Of a DNA stretch of 64,000 bases, positions 1 to 8,173 are shown piece after piece. Source of the stretch: CAVRUD01 sp963849635 (GTDB lineage Bacteria; Chloroflexota; Chloroflexia; Thermomicrobiales; UBA6265); NCBI GenBank assembly GCA_963849635.1, contig CAWKIA010000030.1:62001-126000 (forward strand), written 5' to 3'. A program made the translations under genes and the position numbers. The notes under the pieces were generated by a model. The model did not search any database. It was not told the origin of the DNA and was given only the letters and a program-made list of their open reading frames with translations. Every line of letters begins with the position of its first letter. The first letter of the stretch is position 1.

Positions 1-410
1 GCGGTGACGGTGCGGTCGTCGGACCCGGCGATGACGATCGCGCCGTCTGGAGTGATCGCGATGGCGCCGAACGCCTGGGCTCCATCGTATCGCCAGAGTT
101 CCGTTCCCTCGCCATCGAGGAGGTACACGCGCCTGTCCTCGGATGCGACGGCGACGCGGGTGCCATCGTCGGCGACGGCGACATCGAAGACGGTGCCCTC
201 GGTGACGAACTGCCACACGGGTGCGCCGGTGGCGTCGAACGCGGCGACGGTATTGTCGCGCTGGCCGGCGACGACGAGGCTGCCGTCGGCGCTGGCGGCG
301 GCGGCGTAGACGATGGCGCCGGGGTCGGCGGTCCAGTCGGCGGCAACGACAGCTTTGGCGAGCGTGAGGGTTAGAAGGAGCGCGATGGAGATCGCCGCGC
401 AAGGCCCCAT
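1..410 (-). CDS. Secreted PQQ/WD40-like beta-propeller protein (3' part missing)
   Basis: The minus strand is open from an ATG at 410 to the window edge, so the C-terminal part is outside. The first 25 or so residues form a signal peptide (a run of Ala, Ile and Leu ending near AKAVVAAD). The mature part shows repeated blade-like units of the form DGSLVVAG..DNTVAAFDATG, DGTRVAVASEDRRVYLLD and PDGAIVIAGSDDRTVTA, each about 40 residues, as in PQQ-like or WD40-like propellers. It probably acts outside the cytoplasm as a binding or scaffold domain; no catalytic residues are visible. A purine-rich GGGGCG lies just upstream of the ATG. It follows the solute-binding protein gene on the same strand but is separated from it by a palindromic repeat. 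Exact family is uncertain. Confidence 0.7.
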   Translation of the reverse strand, partial: MGPCAAISIALLLTLTLAKAVVAADWTADPGAIVYAAAASADGSLVVAGQRDNTVAAFDATGAPVWQFVTEGTVFDVAVADDGTRVAVASEDRRVYLLDGEGTELWRYDGAQAFGAIAITPDGAIVIAGSDDRTVT

Positions 411-430
411 AACGCCCCGGGCCGCTAAAG

Positions 431-684
431 CCCCTAACCCCCCAGCCCCCTTCCCCCCGCTGCGGCAGGGGGAAGGGGGAGTGTCGCGGGAGGGGCGGGC
501 GTGTGTCCTTAGAACGTGCGCGAGCGACATGGAGGTGACCCTTGCGGCGTGTGGACGCAGCGATAGCGGGAACTCTCATTCCACGGATATGCCCCAGCCC
601 GCGGGCGCACCGCCCAGCCGCGATGCGCCGTTCTCCCCCTTCCCCTTGCCGCAGCAGGGGGAAGGGGGTTGGGGGTTAGGGGGC
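431..684. repeat. Inverted pair of CCCCTAACCCCC / GGGGGTTAGGGG repeats
   Basis: The left arm (431-480) reads CCCCTAACCCCCCAGCCCCC then TTCCCCC, and the right arm (about 633-684) is its near reverse complement, ending GGGGGTTGGGGGTTAGGGG. Each arm also contains a small internal hairpin around GCTGCGGCAGGGGGAAGG. About 150 bp of non-coding sequence lies between the arms. Related copies lie at 6271-6328 and 43295-43358, and a diverged one inside 37760-37860. The element fills the whole gap between the propeller gene and the solute-binding protein gene. Confidence 0.75.
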
Positions 685-690
685 AAAACC

Positions 691-2444
691 CTACGCCTGA
701 CTTGCCGGCTTCTTCTCCGGGGTCTCCAGGTCGGCGTCGGTGAGCTGCATGTGGGTGAGGATCTCGGGGAAGAGGCGGTCGATCGATTCCTGGTAGGAGT
801 TGAGGAACTCCTCCTGGGTGACCTCGCCAGAAAAGTACTGCTGGGCGAGGTCGACCCACTCGCGCACGGAGGGCTGGTAGTCGGCGACGCCGCGGGAGCG
901 GTAGGTGCCGGCAGTCGCCTTCTCGGTGTTGCCGATCAGCTTGAGCTGGGCGAATTTGTCGGCGAACTCCGCGGGGAGCTCGACATTCTTGACGACCGGC
1001 GGCCCATTCAGTCCGCTAGAGCCAGCATTGTTGGGGTCGAGGCGGTTCTCCATGTAGGTGCCGAAGCCCTCCGGCGAGGAAAGGAACATGAGGAAGTCGA
1101 CCTCGAGGTCGTTCTGGGCCTGGTCCTTCTTCGGGATGCCGAGGAAGCCGATGTTGACCTCGATGGTGCGGGCCGGGGCGTTGACTTCCGGGCCTTCCAT
1201 CGTCGGGTTGTTGAAGGAGCCGATGGTGAAGAGCTCGGCAGCGGCGTCCTGCAGGGGTTCGGGCGTGGGCTCGCCCTCGGCGGCGGCGCCGGCTGGGATG
1301 TAGCGGCCCTCGGCCAGGCTGGTGATGTCGCGCTCGAAGTTGGTGAGGAGGGAGGCGGTGTCGAGTTTGATGGCGGCCTTCTGGGTGAGGAAGAGCGGAT
1401 ATGCGTCGGCGGTGCCGAGCCAGCCGTCGGGGACGGCCTTGTCGGCAAAATCCTTGAGGTTGGTGTAGAGGGCGGCGAACTTGGCTCCATTGACGGCCTG
1501 GGTATGGTCGCGGAGGGCGATCATCTGGCGCTGGGTGTTGAACGTGATCTTGGTGGCGTCGTCGTTGTGGGGGTCGGTCGGGTCGTAGACCCAGGTGTCG
1601 TCGATGCCCGGGCGGAAGTTCCAGTCGCCGGGCTGGGCGCGGACAAGTTCGGCCTCGTCGCGGGTGTACTGATCGAGGTACATGCGGGCGAGCCAACCGA
1701 AGCGGTGTTCCCAGAAGGAGGTGTAGTTGCCTTCGATGGCGACGGGGATGTAGCCGGCGGCGGTGAGCTTGTCGCACCACTCCATGAACTGGGACCAGGT
1801 AGGTTGATTCTTTTCGGTTTCGGACAGGGCACGGGCCTCTTCCAGGATGCCTGCCGCCTCGAATGCAGTCTCGTTATAGAACCAGAGGACCTGGACGGTC
1901 TCGAGGTTGAGGACGAACATCTCGCCGGAGGTGGGGTCGATCATGTTGGCGATGGCGGTCTCGTCCATCGAGTCCCGCCACGGGGCGCCGGTATAGGGGT
2001 TGGTCTTGTCCAGATAGGCGGAGAGGTCGAGGAACTTCTTCGCCTGGAGGAGGTCGGCGACGACGTTGGCGCCGACGACGGAGACTTCCGGAGTCCCCGC
2101 GGCAAACTGGGAGCGGATGAACTCCTGGTAGCCCTCCCCCGGCTTGAGTTCGACCGCGACCGTGACGCCGGGGTTGAGGGCCATATACGCGTCGGCGAGC
2201 GCCTGGTAGGTCTGGGTGTCGTTGCTGCCGAGGGCGATGGTGATGGTGCCGGAGAGTTCTCCGGTTGCTCCCGCCTCGGGGGTGGAGGGGGCGGAGATAT
2301 CGACCAGGCCGCCGTCATCGGCGGGGGGCGTGCCGTCCTGGGCGAAGGCGAGCGGCGGCGTCCGGCGACGGCGGCTCCAGCGAAGGCGGCCGCCGGACCG
2401 GAGGTGGCCAGCAGGCGGCGGCGGGTCATCTTCGGAAGGTGCAT
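691..2444 (-). CDS. ABC transporter substrate-binding protein, family 1 (Tat leader, one frameshift)
   Basis: Extracellular sugar-binding component of an ABC importer. The start is the ATG at 2444, preceded by AAAGGAGG at a 6-nt spacer. From there the frame gives a Tat leader (MTRRRLLATSG, then an Ala-rich core). The rest of the protein (AFAQDGTPPADDGG, then SGTITIALGSNDTQTYQALA and a family 1 binding fold ending KPASQA) is in another frame. One base is missing near 2340-2365, in a GCC/CGC-rich stretch. The span of 1754 nt is one short of a multiple of three, which agrees. With that corrected the protein is about 584 residues. Features of the family include the early LNPGVTVAVELKPGEGYQE segment and the C-terminal LMFLSSPEGFGTYMENR. 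No permease or ATPase gene is adjacent, so its partners must lie elsewhere. Confidence 0.85.
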
Positions 2445-2458
2445 CGTTGCCTCCTTTC

Positions 2459-2490
2459 GAGACGTGAGACGTGAGATGTGAGACGTGAGT
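2459..2490. repeat. GAGACGT heptamer array upstream of the solute-binding protein gene
   Basis: Four to five imperfect copies of a 7-bp unit, GAGACGT (one copy GAGATGT), lie directly against the ribosome-binding site of the gene starting at 2444. The same unit forms the hairpin at 2669-2743 and an element inside the coding region at 48017-48091. Confidence 0.8.
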
Positions 2491-2604
2491 CACAAACCGG
2501 GGTGGGATAGCGGATGGCGTCTGGCCGCGCCGGGTCACCTCCTCTGCGTTCAGCATCCTCATCTTACGCCGGATGCGACCGACCACGCCGTGAGTTCTCA
2601 TATA

Positions 2605-2660
2605 TGAACCACTGTTCATTGCCTGGCGTTCAACGTACCATTGCCGTAGTGTGGCGTCAA
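2605..2660 (-). promoter_or_regulatory. Candidate promoter and operator for the solute-binding protein gene
   Basis: On the minus strand TTGACG (2660-2655) and TACGTT (2637-2632) are separated by 17 bp, fitting -35 and -10 boxes. Just downstream is an inverted repeat TGAAC-N4-GTTCA (2605-2618), placed where a repressor could block initiation. This rests on spacing and symmetry only. Confidence 0.35.
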
Positions 2661-2668
2661 CAGAACGA

Positions 2669-2743
2669 GACATGAGACATGAGACGTGAGACGTGAGTAG
2701 TACGGCTTCTTTTGCTCACGTCTCACGTCTCATGTCTCACGTC
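2669..2743 (+). repeat. Long heptamer-repeat hairpin abutting the SDR ribosome-binding site
   Basis: Four GACATGA/GACGTGA heptamers (2669-2697) are followed by a 17-nt spacer and then their reverse complement (2715-2743), differing at about one position in 29. Transcribed towards the SDR gene this would form a stem of about 29 bp ending 1-2 nt before AAGAGGAGG. Confidence 0.85.
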
Positions 2744-2758
2744 TAAGAGGAGGACGTG

Positions 2759-3496
2759 ATGGGCTTTGCGGAGCGAACGGCGATCGTGACCGGGGCGGGG
2801 CGGGGCATCGGGCGGGCGGTCGCCGTCCGGTTGGCGAGCGAGGGCGCCAGGGTGCTCGTCGGCGATATCGACAAGGGTGCGGCCGAGGCCGTCGCCGCCG
2901 AGATTGGGGAGGCAGCCAGGGCCCACCACCTGGATGTGACTTCGCCGGAGTCGTGGGACGGCGCGGTGGGCGACGTGGTGGGCGCCTGGGGCCGGTTGGA
3001 TATCCTGGTCAACAATGCGGGCATCGCGGGCCGCTCGGCGCCGACCTGGGAGTTGGCGGTCGACGAGTGGCACGAGGTGGTGGCGATCGACCTGACCGGC
3101 GTCTGGCTGGGATGCCGGGCGGCACTGCCGAAGATGATCGAGGCCGGCTACGGCCGGATCGTCAACATCTCCTCGATCGCGGGCAAAGAGGGGAACCCAA
3201 ACGCGGGCCCCTACTCGGCGGCGAAGGCCGGGGTGATCGGCCTGACGAAGTCGATCGCGAAGGAGGTCGCCACCAAGGGCGTCCTCGTCAACGCGGTGAC
3301 GCCGGCGGTGATCGCGACGCCGATCCTGGAGCAACTGACCGAAGAGCACATCAAGTACATGATGAGCAGGATCCCGATGGGGCGGGTGGGCCAGCCGGAG
3401 GAGGTCGCGGCATTTATCCGGTTCCTGGTCTCGGAGGAGCTTTCGTTCTCGACGGGGGCGGTGTTCGATCTGTCGGGGGGACGGGCGACGTATTAG
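2759..3496 (+). CDS. SDR-family NAD(P)-dependent oxidoreductase
   Basis: Classical short-chain dehydrogenase of 245 residues, the usual length. The cofactor motif TGAGRGIG lies near residue 11, followed by DIDKG (acidic end of beta-2), the NNAG motif and the catalytic Y-x3-K in PYSAAKAG. The C-terminal SGGRATY is typical of FabG-like members. It would oxidise or reduce a hydroxyl/keto group on a sugar, polyol or acyl substrate in the cytoplasm; the substrate cannot be read from sequence. I chose the ATG at 2759 because AAGAGGAGG ends 5 nt before it; a GTG at 2756 would be too close. It is transcribed divergently from the sugar-binding protein gene, which suggests shared regulation. The long heptamer hairpin sits in its leader. 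Confidence 0.93.
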   Translation: MGFAERTAIVTGAGRGIGRAVAVRLASEGARVLVGDIDKGAAEAVAAEIGEAARAHHLDVTSPESWDGAVGDVVGAWGRLDILVNNAGIAGRSAPTWELAVDEWHEVVAIDLTGVWLGCRAALPKMIEAGYGRIVNISSIAGKEGNPNAGPYSAAKAGVIGLTKSIAKEVATKGVLVNAVTPAVIATPILEQLTEEHIKYMMSRIPMGRVGQPEEVAAFIRFLVSEELSFSTGAVFDLSGGRATY

Positions 3497-3598
3497 GGGG
3501 CTCGTCGGAGATCGTAATGCTGTTGCCCTGTCGCCCGGGGATGAATCGCCGGAACAGGTGTGCCGGAGCCAGGCCTTGTCAATGCGGCGCAATGCCTG

Positions 3599-3711
3599 GT
3601 AGGGGCGCATGGCATGCGCCCGTTCCCGGCCACAATGCCGCGATTTTGCCAACCCGGTCCCGGACGCCTACGCCGTGGCTGGGCAACCGGGCGCATGCCA
3701 TGCGCCCCTAC
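3599..3711. repeat. Palindromic GTAGGGGC element with GCGCATGGCATGCGC core
   Basis: The element begins GTAGGGGCGCATGGCATGCG and ends with the near reverse complement GCGCATGCCATGCGCCCCTA. It occupies the gap between the SDR gene and the Hint-domain gene, together with a degenerate copy of GGAACAGG..CCGG sequence on its left. Elements with the same outer ends but other core words lie at 32866, 39753, 41335 and 53256. Confidence 0.8.
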
Positions 3712-3817
3712 AACGGCCTGGCGATCTCCGGTCTGTCCGTTCCTCACGAACCGACGACCTCGATTTCGCCTCGTCCCCCTTTCACGGCAGGGGGACGAGG
3801 TGGTTGCCATTGTCCGC

Positions 3818-4690
3818 CTACCCCCGGTTGTGGACCAGGAAGTCGTTGGCGAAGTAAGCGTGATCGCCGTCGAGGAGCAGGTTGTAGAGCTGGGTGGAGG
3901 GGTCGGCTGGGACACCGATCAGGCTCTGCAGGGGGACAGGCTCCATGTGGATCTCCGCCGCGTCGGGGACGCCTCCGCCCGCCATCGCGGGGATGCGGAC
4001 GGCCGTAAGGGTGAGCAGGTTGTCGCCGACTTTCAGCCGCTGGACGGGGATGTTCGGGTTCTCCCGCCTCGTCGCCACCGGGTCGATCGCCTTCCAGCCG
4101 TCCGGGGTGGCAAATGGGTGCTCGGAGGTGACGAAGGGCTGCAACCCGTTCAGGCCGTACAGCAAGCGGGTGCCCAGGGGAGGAGTATCGACGAACGTGA
4201 CGCGGTTGATCTTGCCCTCTCGCCCGAGGACGGCATCGCCGACCTGGATCGTCTCGATCGGGCGGGAGGTGCCATCGGCCATCGCGATCCGCGTCCCGGC
4301 GGTGAAGCAAGTGGTGAAGCAGATGCCCCCACGGCAATCGATGAAGCCAGGCCCGCAGTCTTCAACGTTGTCGCACTCGCTGCAGCGCTGCAGGGCCGGG
4401 AGGTACGGGAGCCCATTCGGGCAGAAGGTCTCGCCGCTGCCGCAGGTACCCGGTGGGCGGCAGCGCGAATTGCCGTTGGAGTAGACGCAGCAGACGCAGG
4501 CGTCGTTGCAGATCGCGTGATTGCTGGCGCAGATCTTGTTGCCGCACTGCGCTTGTGTGACCTGGGCATCGGCCGCCTGCCGTAGCCCAACCGCCGCGAG
4601 CAGGCCAGCCGTCAGCCCCTTTACGGTCGTGCGGCGGGTGAAGTCCGCGGCCAGTCTTCGGGATAGTTCGTCGAACCGGGTTCCGTCCAT
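3818..4690 (-). CDS. Tat-exported Cys-rich protein with C-terminal Hint (intein-like) domain
   Basis: A protein of 290 residues. The leader runs MDGTRFDELSRRL..TRR with an Ala/Gly/Leu core to about residue 42. Residues 49-128 contain 15 cysteines (CGNKIC, CNDACVCC and similar), resembling a compact disulphide-bonded module. The Hint domain starts at C128 (CFTAGTRIAMADG), with the PIETIQVGD strand, the TSEHPF block (T188, H191) and the terminal block AYFANDFLVHN with H287-N288, then only Arg-Gly before the stop. In inteins the Asn is followed by a Cys/Ser/Thr nucleophile; here it is not, so cleavage rather than splicing is more likely, as in bacterial intein-like and hedgehog-type domains. AAGGGGA precedes the ATG at 4690. 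Function of the Cys-rich part is unknown. Confidence 0.85.
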   Translation of the reverse strand: MDGTRFDELSRRLAADFTRRTTVKGLTAGLLAAVGLRQAADAQVTQAQCGNKICASNHAICNDACVCCVYSNGNSRCRPPGTCGSGETFCPNGLPYLPALQRCSECDNVEDCGPGFIDCRGGICFTTCFTAGTRIAMADGTSRPIETIQVGDAVLGREGKINRVTFVDTPPLGTRLLYGLNGLQPFVTSEHPFATPDGWKAIDPVATRRENPNIPVQRLKVGDNLLTLTAVRIPAMAGGGVPDAAEIHMEPVPLQSLIGVPADPSTQLYNLLLDGDHAYFANDFLVHNRG

Positions 4691-4889
4691 CCGTCTGTTC
4701 CCCTTGGCATCCGAAAATCCCGACTCTCGTCCGAGGCGGGATGACGTGACTGATTCGGTTATGGTGGAGCGCCCGCTCCAGGAACATCGCCACTCTAGGG
4801 CATGGCGGATGAAAGTCAAGCAGTTGGCGGCGGCGGTGCGAGGCGATGGCCGGACTGACTCGCGTGAGGCCGGCGCGAACGTGCGCAGA

Positions 4890-5318
4890 TTATTGACGCG
4901 GCGGCTCCCACGGGTTGTAGAGTTGAAGGTCCAAGCCCTCGAAGTGTCGGATGTTTCGGGTCGCGAGGATCAGGCCGTGTTCGGCGGCGGTTGCGGCGAA
5001 GAAGGCGTCCATGGGGTCAAGTTCGGCGCCTTGATACTTGGAGCGGGCCATGAGCATCCCCCACGCCGCCGCGACCGCTTCATTGATCGGCAGAATGCGT
5101 GCCGCGAACCGCTCGCGGAGATCAACGCGGACCCACTCGGCCATTGCGTCTCTGCGCCGGCCGGCAGGCATGAGGTGTACTCCGCGTTCTAGCTCGGCAA
5201 ACATTGCCACGCTCACGTACAGGTCGGGCTCATTAGCCCGTATCCATGCCAGGACTCGAGGTTCGGCGTTCTCCTTGACAAGTTCCGAAACGACGTTCGT
5301 GTCAACGAGATGGGTCAC
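4890..5318 (-). CDS. VapC-type PIN-domain ribonuclease toxin
   Basis: Toxin of a type II toxin-antitoxin pair: PIN-domain endoribonucleases of this family cleave tRNA or rRNA in the cytoplasm when freed from antitoxin. The start is the GTG at 5318, giving 142 residues, typical of VapC; it overlaps the antitoxin stop as GTGA. Acidic active-site residues are visible: D6 in LVDTNVVSEL, E42 in FAELERGV and D104 in DPMDAFFAATA, with N122 in LATRNIRHF taking the place of the usual fourth acidic residue. The four-base overlap implies translational coupling with the antitoxin. Confidence 0.9.
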   Translation of the reverse strand: MTHLVDTNVVSELVKENAEPRVLAWIRANEPDLYVSVAMFAELERGVHLMPAGRRRDAMAEWVRVDLRERFAARILPINEAVAAAWGMLMARSKYQGAELDPMDAFFAATAAEHGLILATRNIRHFEGLDLQLYNPWEPPRQ

Positions 5319-5581
5319 AGGTCGATATCCCGCGGCTTGCTCCGCACCCGCTCCAAGTCGATGCCAGAGCCATAGAGCGGCGAGTTGCGAAAGAACTCGA
5401 CGAGCGATTCTTTCGGCTTCGTGCGCCGCGCCCACTCCTCGGCGGAAACGACGACGACCGCCTTCTTTCCGCGCCGGGTGATCGTCTGCGGACCGTCGTG
5501 CAGAGCGTTCTCGATAACCTCGCTCAGGTGGGCCTTGGCGTCGGCGACAGACCACGTCTTTGGCTTCGTGGCAGTGCTCAT
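5315..5581 (-). CDS. Phd/YefM-type antitoxin
   Basis: A protein of 88 residues. The N-terminal half has the Phd/YefM fold signature WSVADAKAHLSEVIENA, then TITRRGKKAVVVVSAEEWA, which dimerises and binds DNA. The C-terminal tail (SLVEFFRNSPLYGSGIDLERV) is the kind of segment that wraps and blocks a PIN-domain toxin. It lies directly upstream of, and overlaps by 4 bp, the PIN gene. Antitoxins of this type usually repress their own promoter, and a perfect palindrome lies about 34 bp upstream. Confidence 0.9.
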   Translation of the reverse strand: MSTATKPKTWSVADAKAHLSEVIENALHDGPQTITRRGKKAVVVVSAEEWARRTKPKESLVEFFRNSPLYGSGIDLERVRSKPRDIDL

Positions 5582-5600
5582 TCCCGCTCCAATCTCATTA

Positions 5601-5632
5601 GATAGTCAATATAGTCATCATGACCATGATGA
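5601..5632 (-). promoter_or_regulatory. Toxin-antitoxin operator: palindrome plus direct repeat
   Basis: TCATCATG-AC-CATGATGA (5615-5632) is a perfect 18-bp palindrome. Next to it, on the gene side, the minus strand reads TGACTATAT-TGACTATCT, two 7-bp direct repeats that also contain a TATATT -10-like word. The site fits autoregulation by the antitoxin. Confidence 0.55.
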
Positions 5633-5650
5633 TGCTGAAGGACTGCCGTG

Positions 5651-6259
5651 TCAATGGTCGAGCGCAGGCATCTCCGCGAGGTATCTGAGTTGGGAGACGA
5701 GTGCGCGCCAGTAGGCGGCCGTGTTGACGACGGCCATGTTGGCGGGTGCGTCGGCGCCGCCCAGGAAGAGGGGGATGCGCAGGCCGACGCAGTCGGTGTG
5801 CGCGAGGGGGCAGAGGTCCGGGTTGTGGGTGGACCAGTCTTGCCAGCGGTCCCGGGAGCAGGAGGCGACGCCGTCACCGGCATGGAATCCGGCGAAGGTG
5901 GATGGCTCCGGGTCGGCGCCGTCGGCTTCGGGGTCGAAGCTGAGGAGCAGGGGCTCGCTCGGATCGGCTGGGTGGGGGCGGCGGCGGTTGAGGGCGTACT
6001 GGCGGCCGAGCCAGTCGACGCCGACGCAGACGAGCCGGTCGCGGTATTTGGGGAACGCCTGGGTGACGAACCGCTCCGCCTCCGCGGCGGAGGCGGCAGT
6101 ATGGAGCCGATAGAGGCCGTTCTGGCAGGTGGCGCCGGCGAAGGCCGTCATGATCTCGCGGTAACCGGCGACCTGGGCGTTCTCCCACAGGGGAGGAGCC
6201 TCTTGGGGGGTATCGGGCAGATCAATTGGGCCGAAGGTGGAGCGGAACTGGTCGATCAC
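5651..6259 (-). CDS. Hypothetical protein resembling the DUF1851 / Tdi1 immunity-like fold
   Basis: A protein of up to 202 residues from a GTG at 6259. The pattern MIDQFRSTFGP, then a loop ending GYREIMTAFAGATCQNGLYRLH, then LLLSFDPEADG and STFAGFHAGDGV recalls DUF1851/SMI1-type proteins, in which an FxNGLYR(L/I)H strand is conserved; some members act as immunity proteins to secreted toxins. That link is by memory of the family pattern and is tentative. No toxin partner is next to it. There is no good ribosome-binding site before the GTG, and a palindromic repeat begins 12 bp upstream, so the native 5' end may have been replaced. Confidence 0.5.
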   Translation of the reverse strand: MIDQFRSTFGPIDLPDTPQEAPPLWENAQVAGYREIMTAFAGATCQNGLYRLHTAASAAEAERFVTQAFPKYRDRLVCVGVDWLGRQYALNRRRPHPADPSEPLLLSFDPEADGADPEPSTFAGFHAGDGVASCSRDRWQDWSTHNPDLCPLAHTDCVGLRIPLFLGGADAPANMAVVNTAAYWRALVSQLRYLAEMPALDH

Positions 6260-6270
6260 GGAGGGAGAGA

Positions 6271-6328
6271 CCCCTAACTCCCCCAGCCCCCCTTCCCCTT
6301 GCCGCAGCGGGGAAAGGGGGGAGCTAGG
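6271..6328. repeat. CCCCTAAC-type inverted repeat
   Basis: A single compact copy: CCCCTAACTCCCCCAGCCCC, a TTGCCGCAGCGG centre, then GGGGAAAGGGGGGAGCTAGG. Same family as the arms at 431-684. It separates two minus-strand genes and could act as a bidirectional transcript end, although no T-run follows. Confidence 0.7.
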
Positions 6329-6367
6329 CGGCGATCTTGGACGGGAACCGGTAGGGTCTCGTGCGCG

Positions 6368-7807
6368 TCAGGAGAGGAAGGCTGGGAAGCTTTGGGGTGA
6401 GAGGGTGTCGACGTCGCGGCCGGCCCAATCTCCGCGGTGCATCTCCGCCCACATCCGGTCGGCGCCGGACTGCAGGTCAGCGCTGAGCTGGTCCAGATCG
6501 ACGCCGGGAATCTGGCGGTCGCGCATGACGACTTCGCCGTCGACGAGCACGGTCTCCAGGTCATCGGCCTGGGCGCTGAAGACCAGGTTTTTCACCGGGT
6601 CGCGCATGGGGGTCATCGTCAGGCTCTGGCCGGACCAGATGAGCAGATCGGCTTTGGCGCCCGGGGCGATCCGGCCGAGGTCGTCGCGGCCCAGAGCCTT
6701 GGCGCCGCCGAGGGTGGCGGCGGTGAAGACATCGGCGGCGGTGGCGACCTCGGTGCGGCGGTCGACGATTTTGGAGACGACCGCCGTGTAGCGCAGGGCT
6801 TCGATCATGCTCTGCGGGGCGGTGTCGGTGGCGAGGGTCATATTGACACCGCGCTCCAGGTAGCGGGCAAAACTCTCCATGGCGATGCCGCGCCTCGCAA
6901 ACACCCAGACGGCGTGGGCGACGTTGCTGCCGGTGTCCGCCAGGATGCCGATGTCGTCGCCGTGGTACTGGGCCCAGGAGCCGCCCGCCAGGACGATGCA
7001 GTGGCCGAGGATGACGTCCGGCCCGAGGAAGCCGATGTCGCGTAGCCACTCCAGCGGGGTTTTGCCGTGGCGGCGGGTCATCTCCTGGAACTCTGGGACC
7101 GACTGGGAGACGTGCAGCGCGAGGGGCACACCCATGCTGGTGGCGGCGTCGCGCGAGCGGCGGAGGAGGTCCTCGGTGCAGGTATCGACCTGAGACGGGG
7201 TGAGGTAGCCCTTGATGCGGCCGTTGGCGCGCCCATCGACCCGCTCGATGAACTTGATGGCCGATTGCATATTGGCCAGTCCTGCCGCTTCGTCCCAGTC
7301 GTACTTGACCGTCTTGCCGTCGTCGGTGTACCAGCGGCCGGAGCGGTAGCCCTGGCCGACGTAGGCCCTGATCCCGATGCGCTCGGCCTGGGCGACGACC
7401 TCGTCGCCGTAGGAGCCGATCTCGACGATGGTGGTCGTGCCAGTGCGCAGCAATTCCGCCATCGAGAAGGCGACGCAGGCACGGTGGGCGGCATCGTCAG
7501 CGGCGGTGGAGCGGGCCGGGAGGTACTCGAACAGGCCGGAGAGGTAGAACTGGCGGCTGCCCCGGTCCTCGACGAAGCTCTTGTCCAGCGGGGATTCGTA
7601 CAGGTGGGCGTGGGTGTTGATCAGGCCCGGGGTGAGGATCTTGCCGGTGGCGTCCAGCGTCTCGTCGACCGGCTCGTCGAAGCTGCCGGCGGGGCCGACG
7701 TGGACGATGGAGTCGCCCTCGATGACGACGACGCCATCGCGCAGGTAGCGGTGCCCGCCGTCCTGGTAGGCGATGATGTGGGACGCGTTGATGATCCGTC
7801 GAGCCAT
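6368..7807 (-). CDS. Amidohydrolase-superfamily metal-dependent hydrolase (TrzN/SsnA/guanine-deaminase-like)
   Basis: Cytoplasmic hydrolase of 479 residues with the composite fold of cyclic amidohydrolases: a small beta-sandwich (residues 1-55), a metal-binding TIM barrel and a C-terminal return of the sandwich (KADLLIWSGQ, VLVDGEVVMRDR). Metal ligands are visible as NTHAHL (H66, H68), LHVSQS, GHCIVLAGG and ATDTAP. Members deaminate or dechlorinate heterocycles such as s-triazines, guanine or adenosine analogues; the substrate cannot be assigned. The usual SNxxL segment reads SNVAHA. A short fragment of a paralogue's N-terminus survives at 15935-16030, so the gene was once duplicated in this neighbourhood. 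Confidence 0.9.
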   Translation of the reverse strand: MARRIINASHIIAYQDGGHRYLRDGVVVIEGDSIVHVGPAGSFDEPVDETLDATGKILTPGLINTHAHLYESPLDKSFVEDRGSRQFYLSGLFEYLPARSTAADDAAHRACVAFSMAELLRTGTTTIVEIGSYGDEVVAQAERIGIRAYVGQGYRSGRWYTDDGKTVKYDWDEAAGLANMQSAIKFIERVDGRANGRIKGYLTPSQVDTCTEDLLRRSRDAATSMGVPLALHVSQSVPEFQEMTRRHGKTPLEWLRDIGFLGPDVILGHCIVLAGGSWAQYHGDDIGILADTGSNVAHAVWVFARRGIAMESFARYLERGVNMTLATDTAPQSMIEALRYTAVVSKIVDRRTEVATAADVFTAATLGGAKALGRDDLGRIAPGAKADLLIWSGQSLTMTPMRDPVKNLVFSAQADDLETVLVDGEVVMRDRQIPGVDLDQLSADLQSGADRMWAEMHRGDWAGRDVDTLSPQSFPAFLS

Positions 7808-8173
7808 GCCGCCTCATCCTCCCTGGGCGCGAACCGCCGCGTTCCTTTCGGTCATCGAACGGGCGTAAGCGCCAGTATCGCGGTTCGAACCCGTGTGGGA
7901 ACAGGTCTCCGCGTCCCGCGCCCACCCCCCGCCATCGGTGATCCGCCCGGCCAACCACACGTCGCCGCTAATCCCGGTCGCCGGGCGCGCTTAGGCAGTC
8001 TTGCCGATGTGCCTGCGATTTGCGGCCCTTAAGCTGCTCCTGATCGCGGGAATCCGCCGAACGGTCCCGCCAAGGAGGAGCTGTGCCGACACCCAAGCTC
8101 ACGGCACCCGCCGCCGCGACGGCGGACGCCGGTCGACGATCCGCTCGGGACATCACGCTCAACCCGGTCCGGG
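7808..8173. other. Gene-free stretch between divergent genes
   Basis: Holds the divergent promoters of the amidohydrolase and the STAND regulator. A strong AAGGAGGAG (8072-8080) precedes a GTG at 8083, but that frame does not continue into the regulator. I saw no repeat or RNA structure here. Confidence 0.5.

Noticed and set aside
313..2481. Very long plus-strand frame opposite the solute-binding protein gene
   Set aside because: It is the antisense shadow of a high-GC gene: Gly/Val/Glu-rich, no domain, no ribosome-binding site. The minus strand has a Tat leader and a family fold.
2459..2743. Repeats that could be mistaken for a CRISPR array
   Set aside because: Units are 7 bp, contiguous and inverted, with no spacers, and no cas gene lies near.
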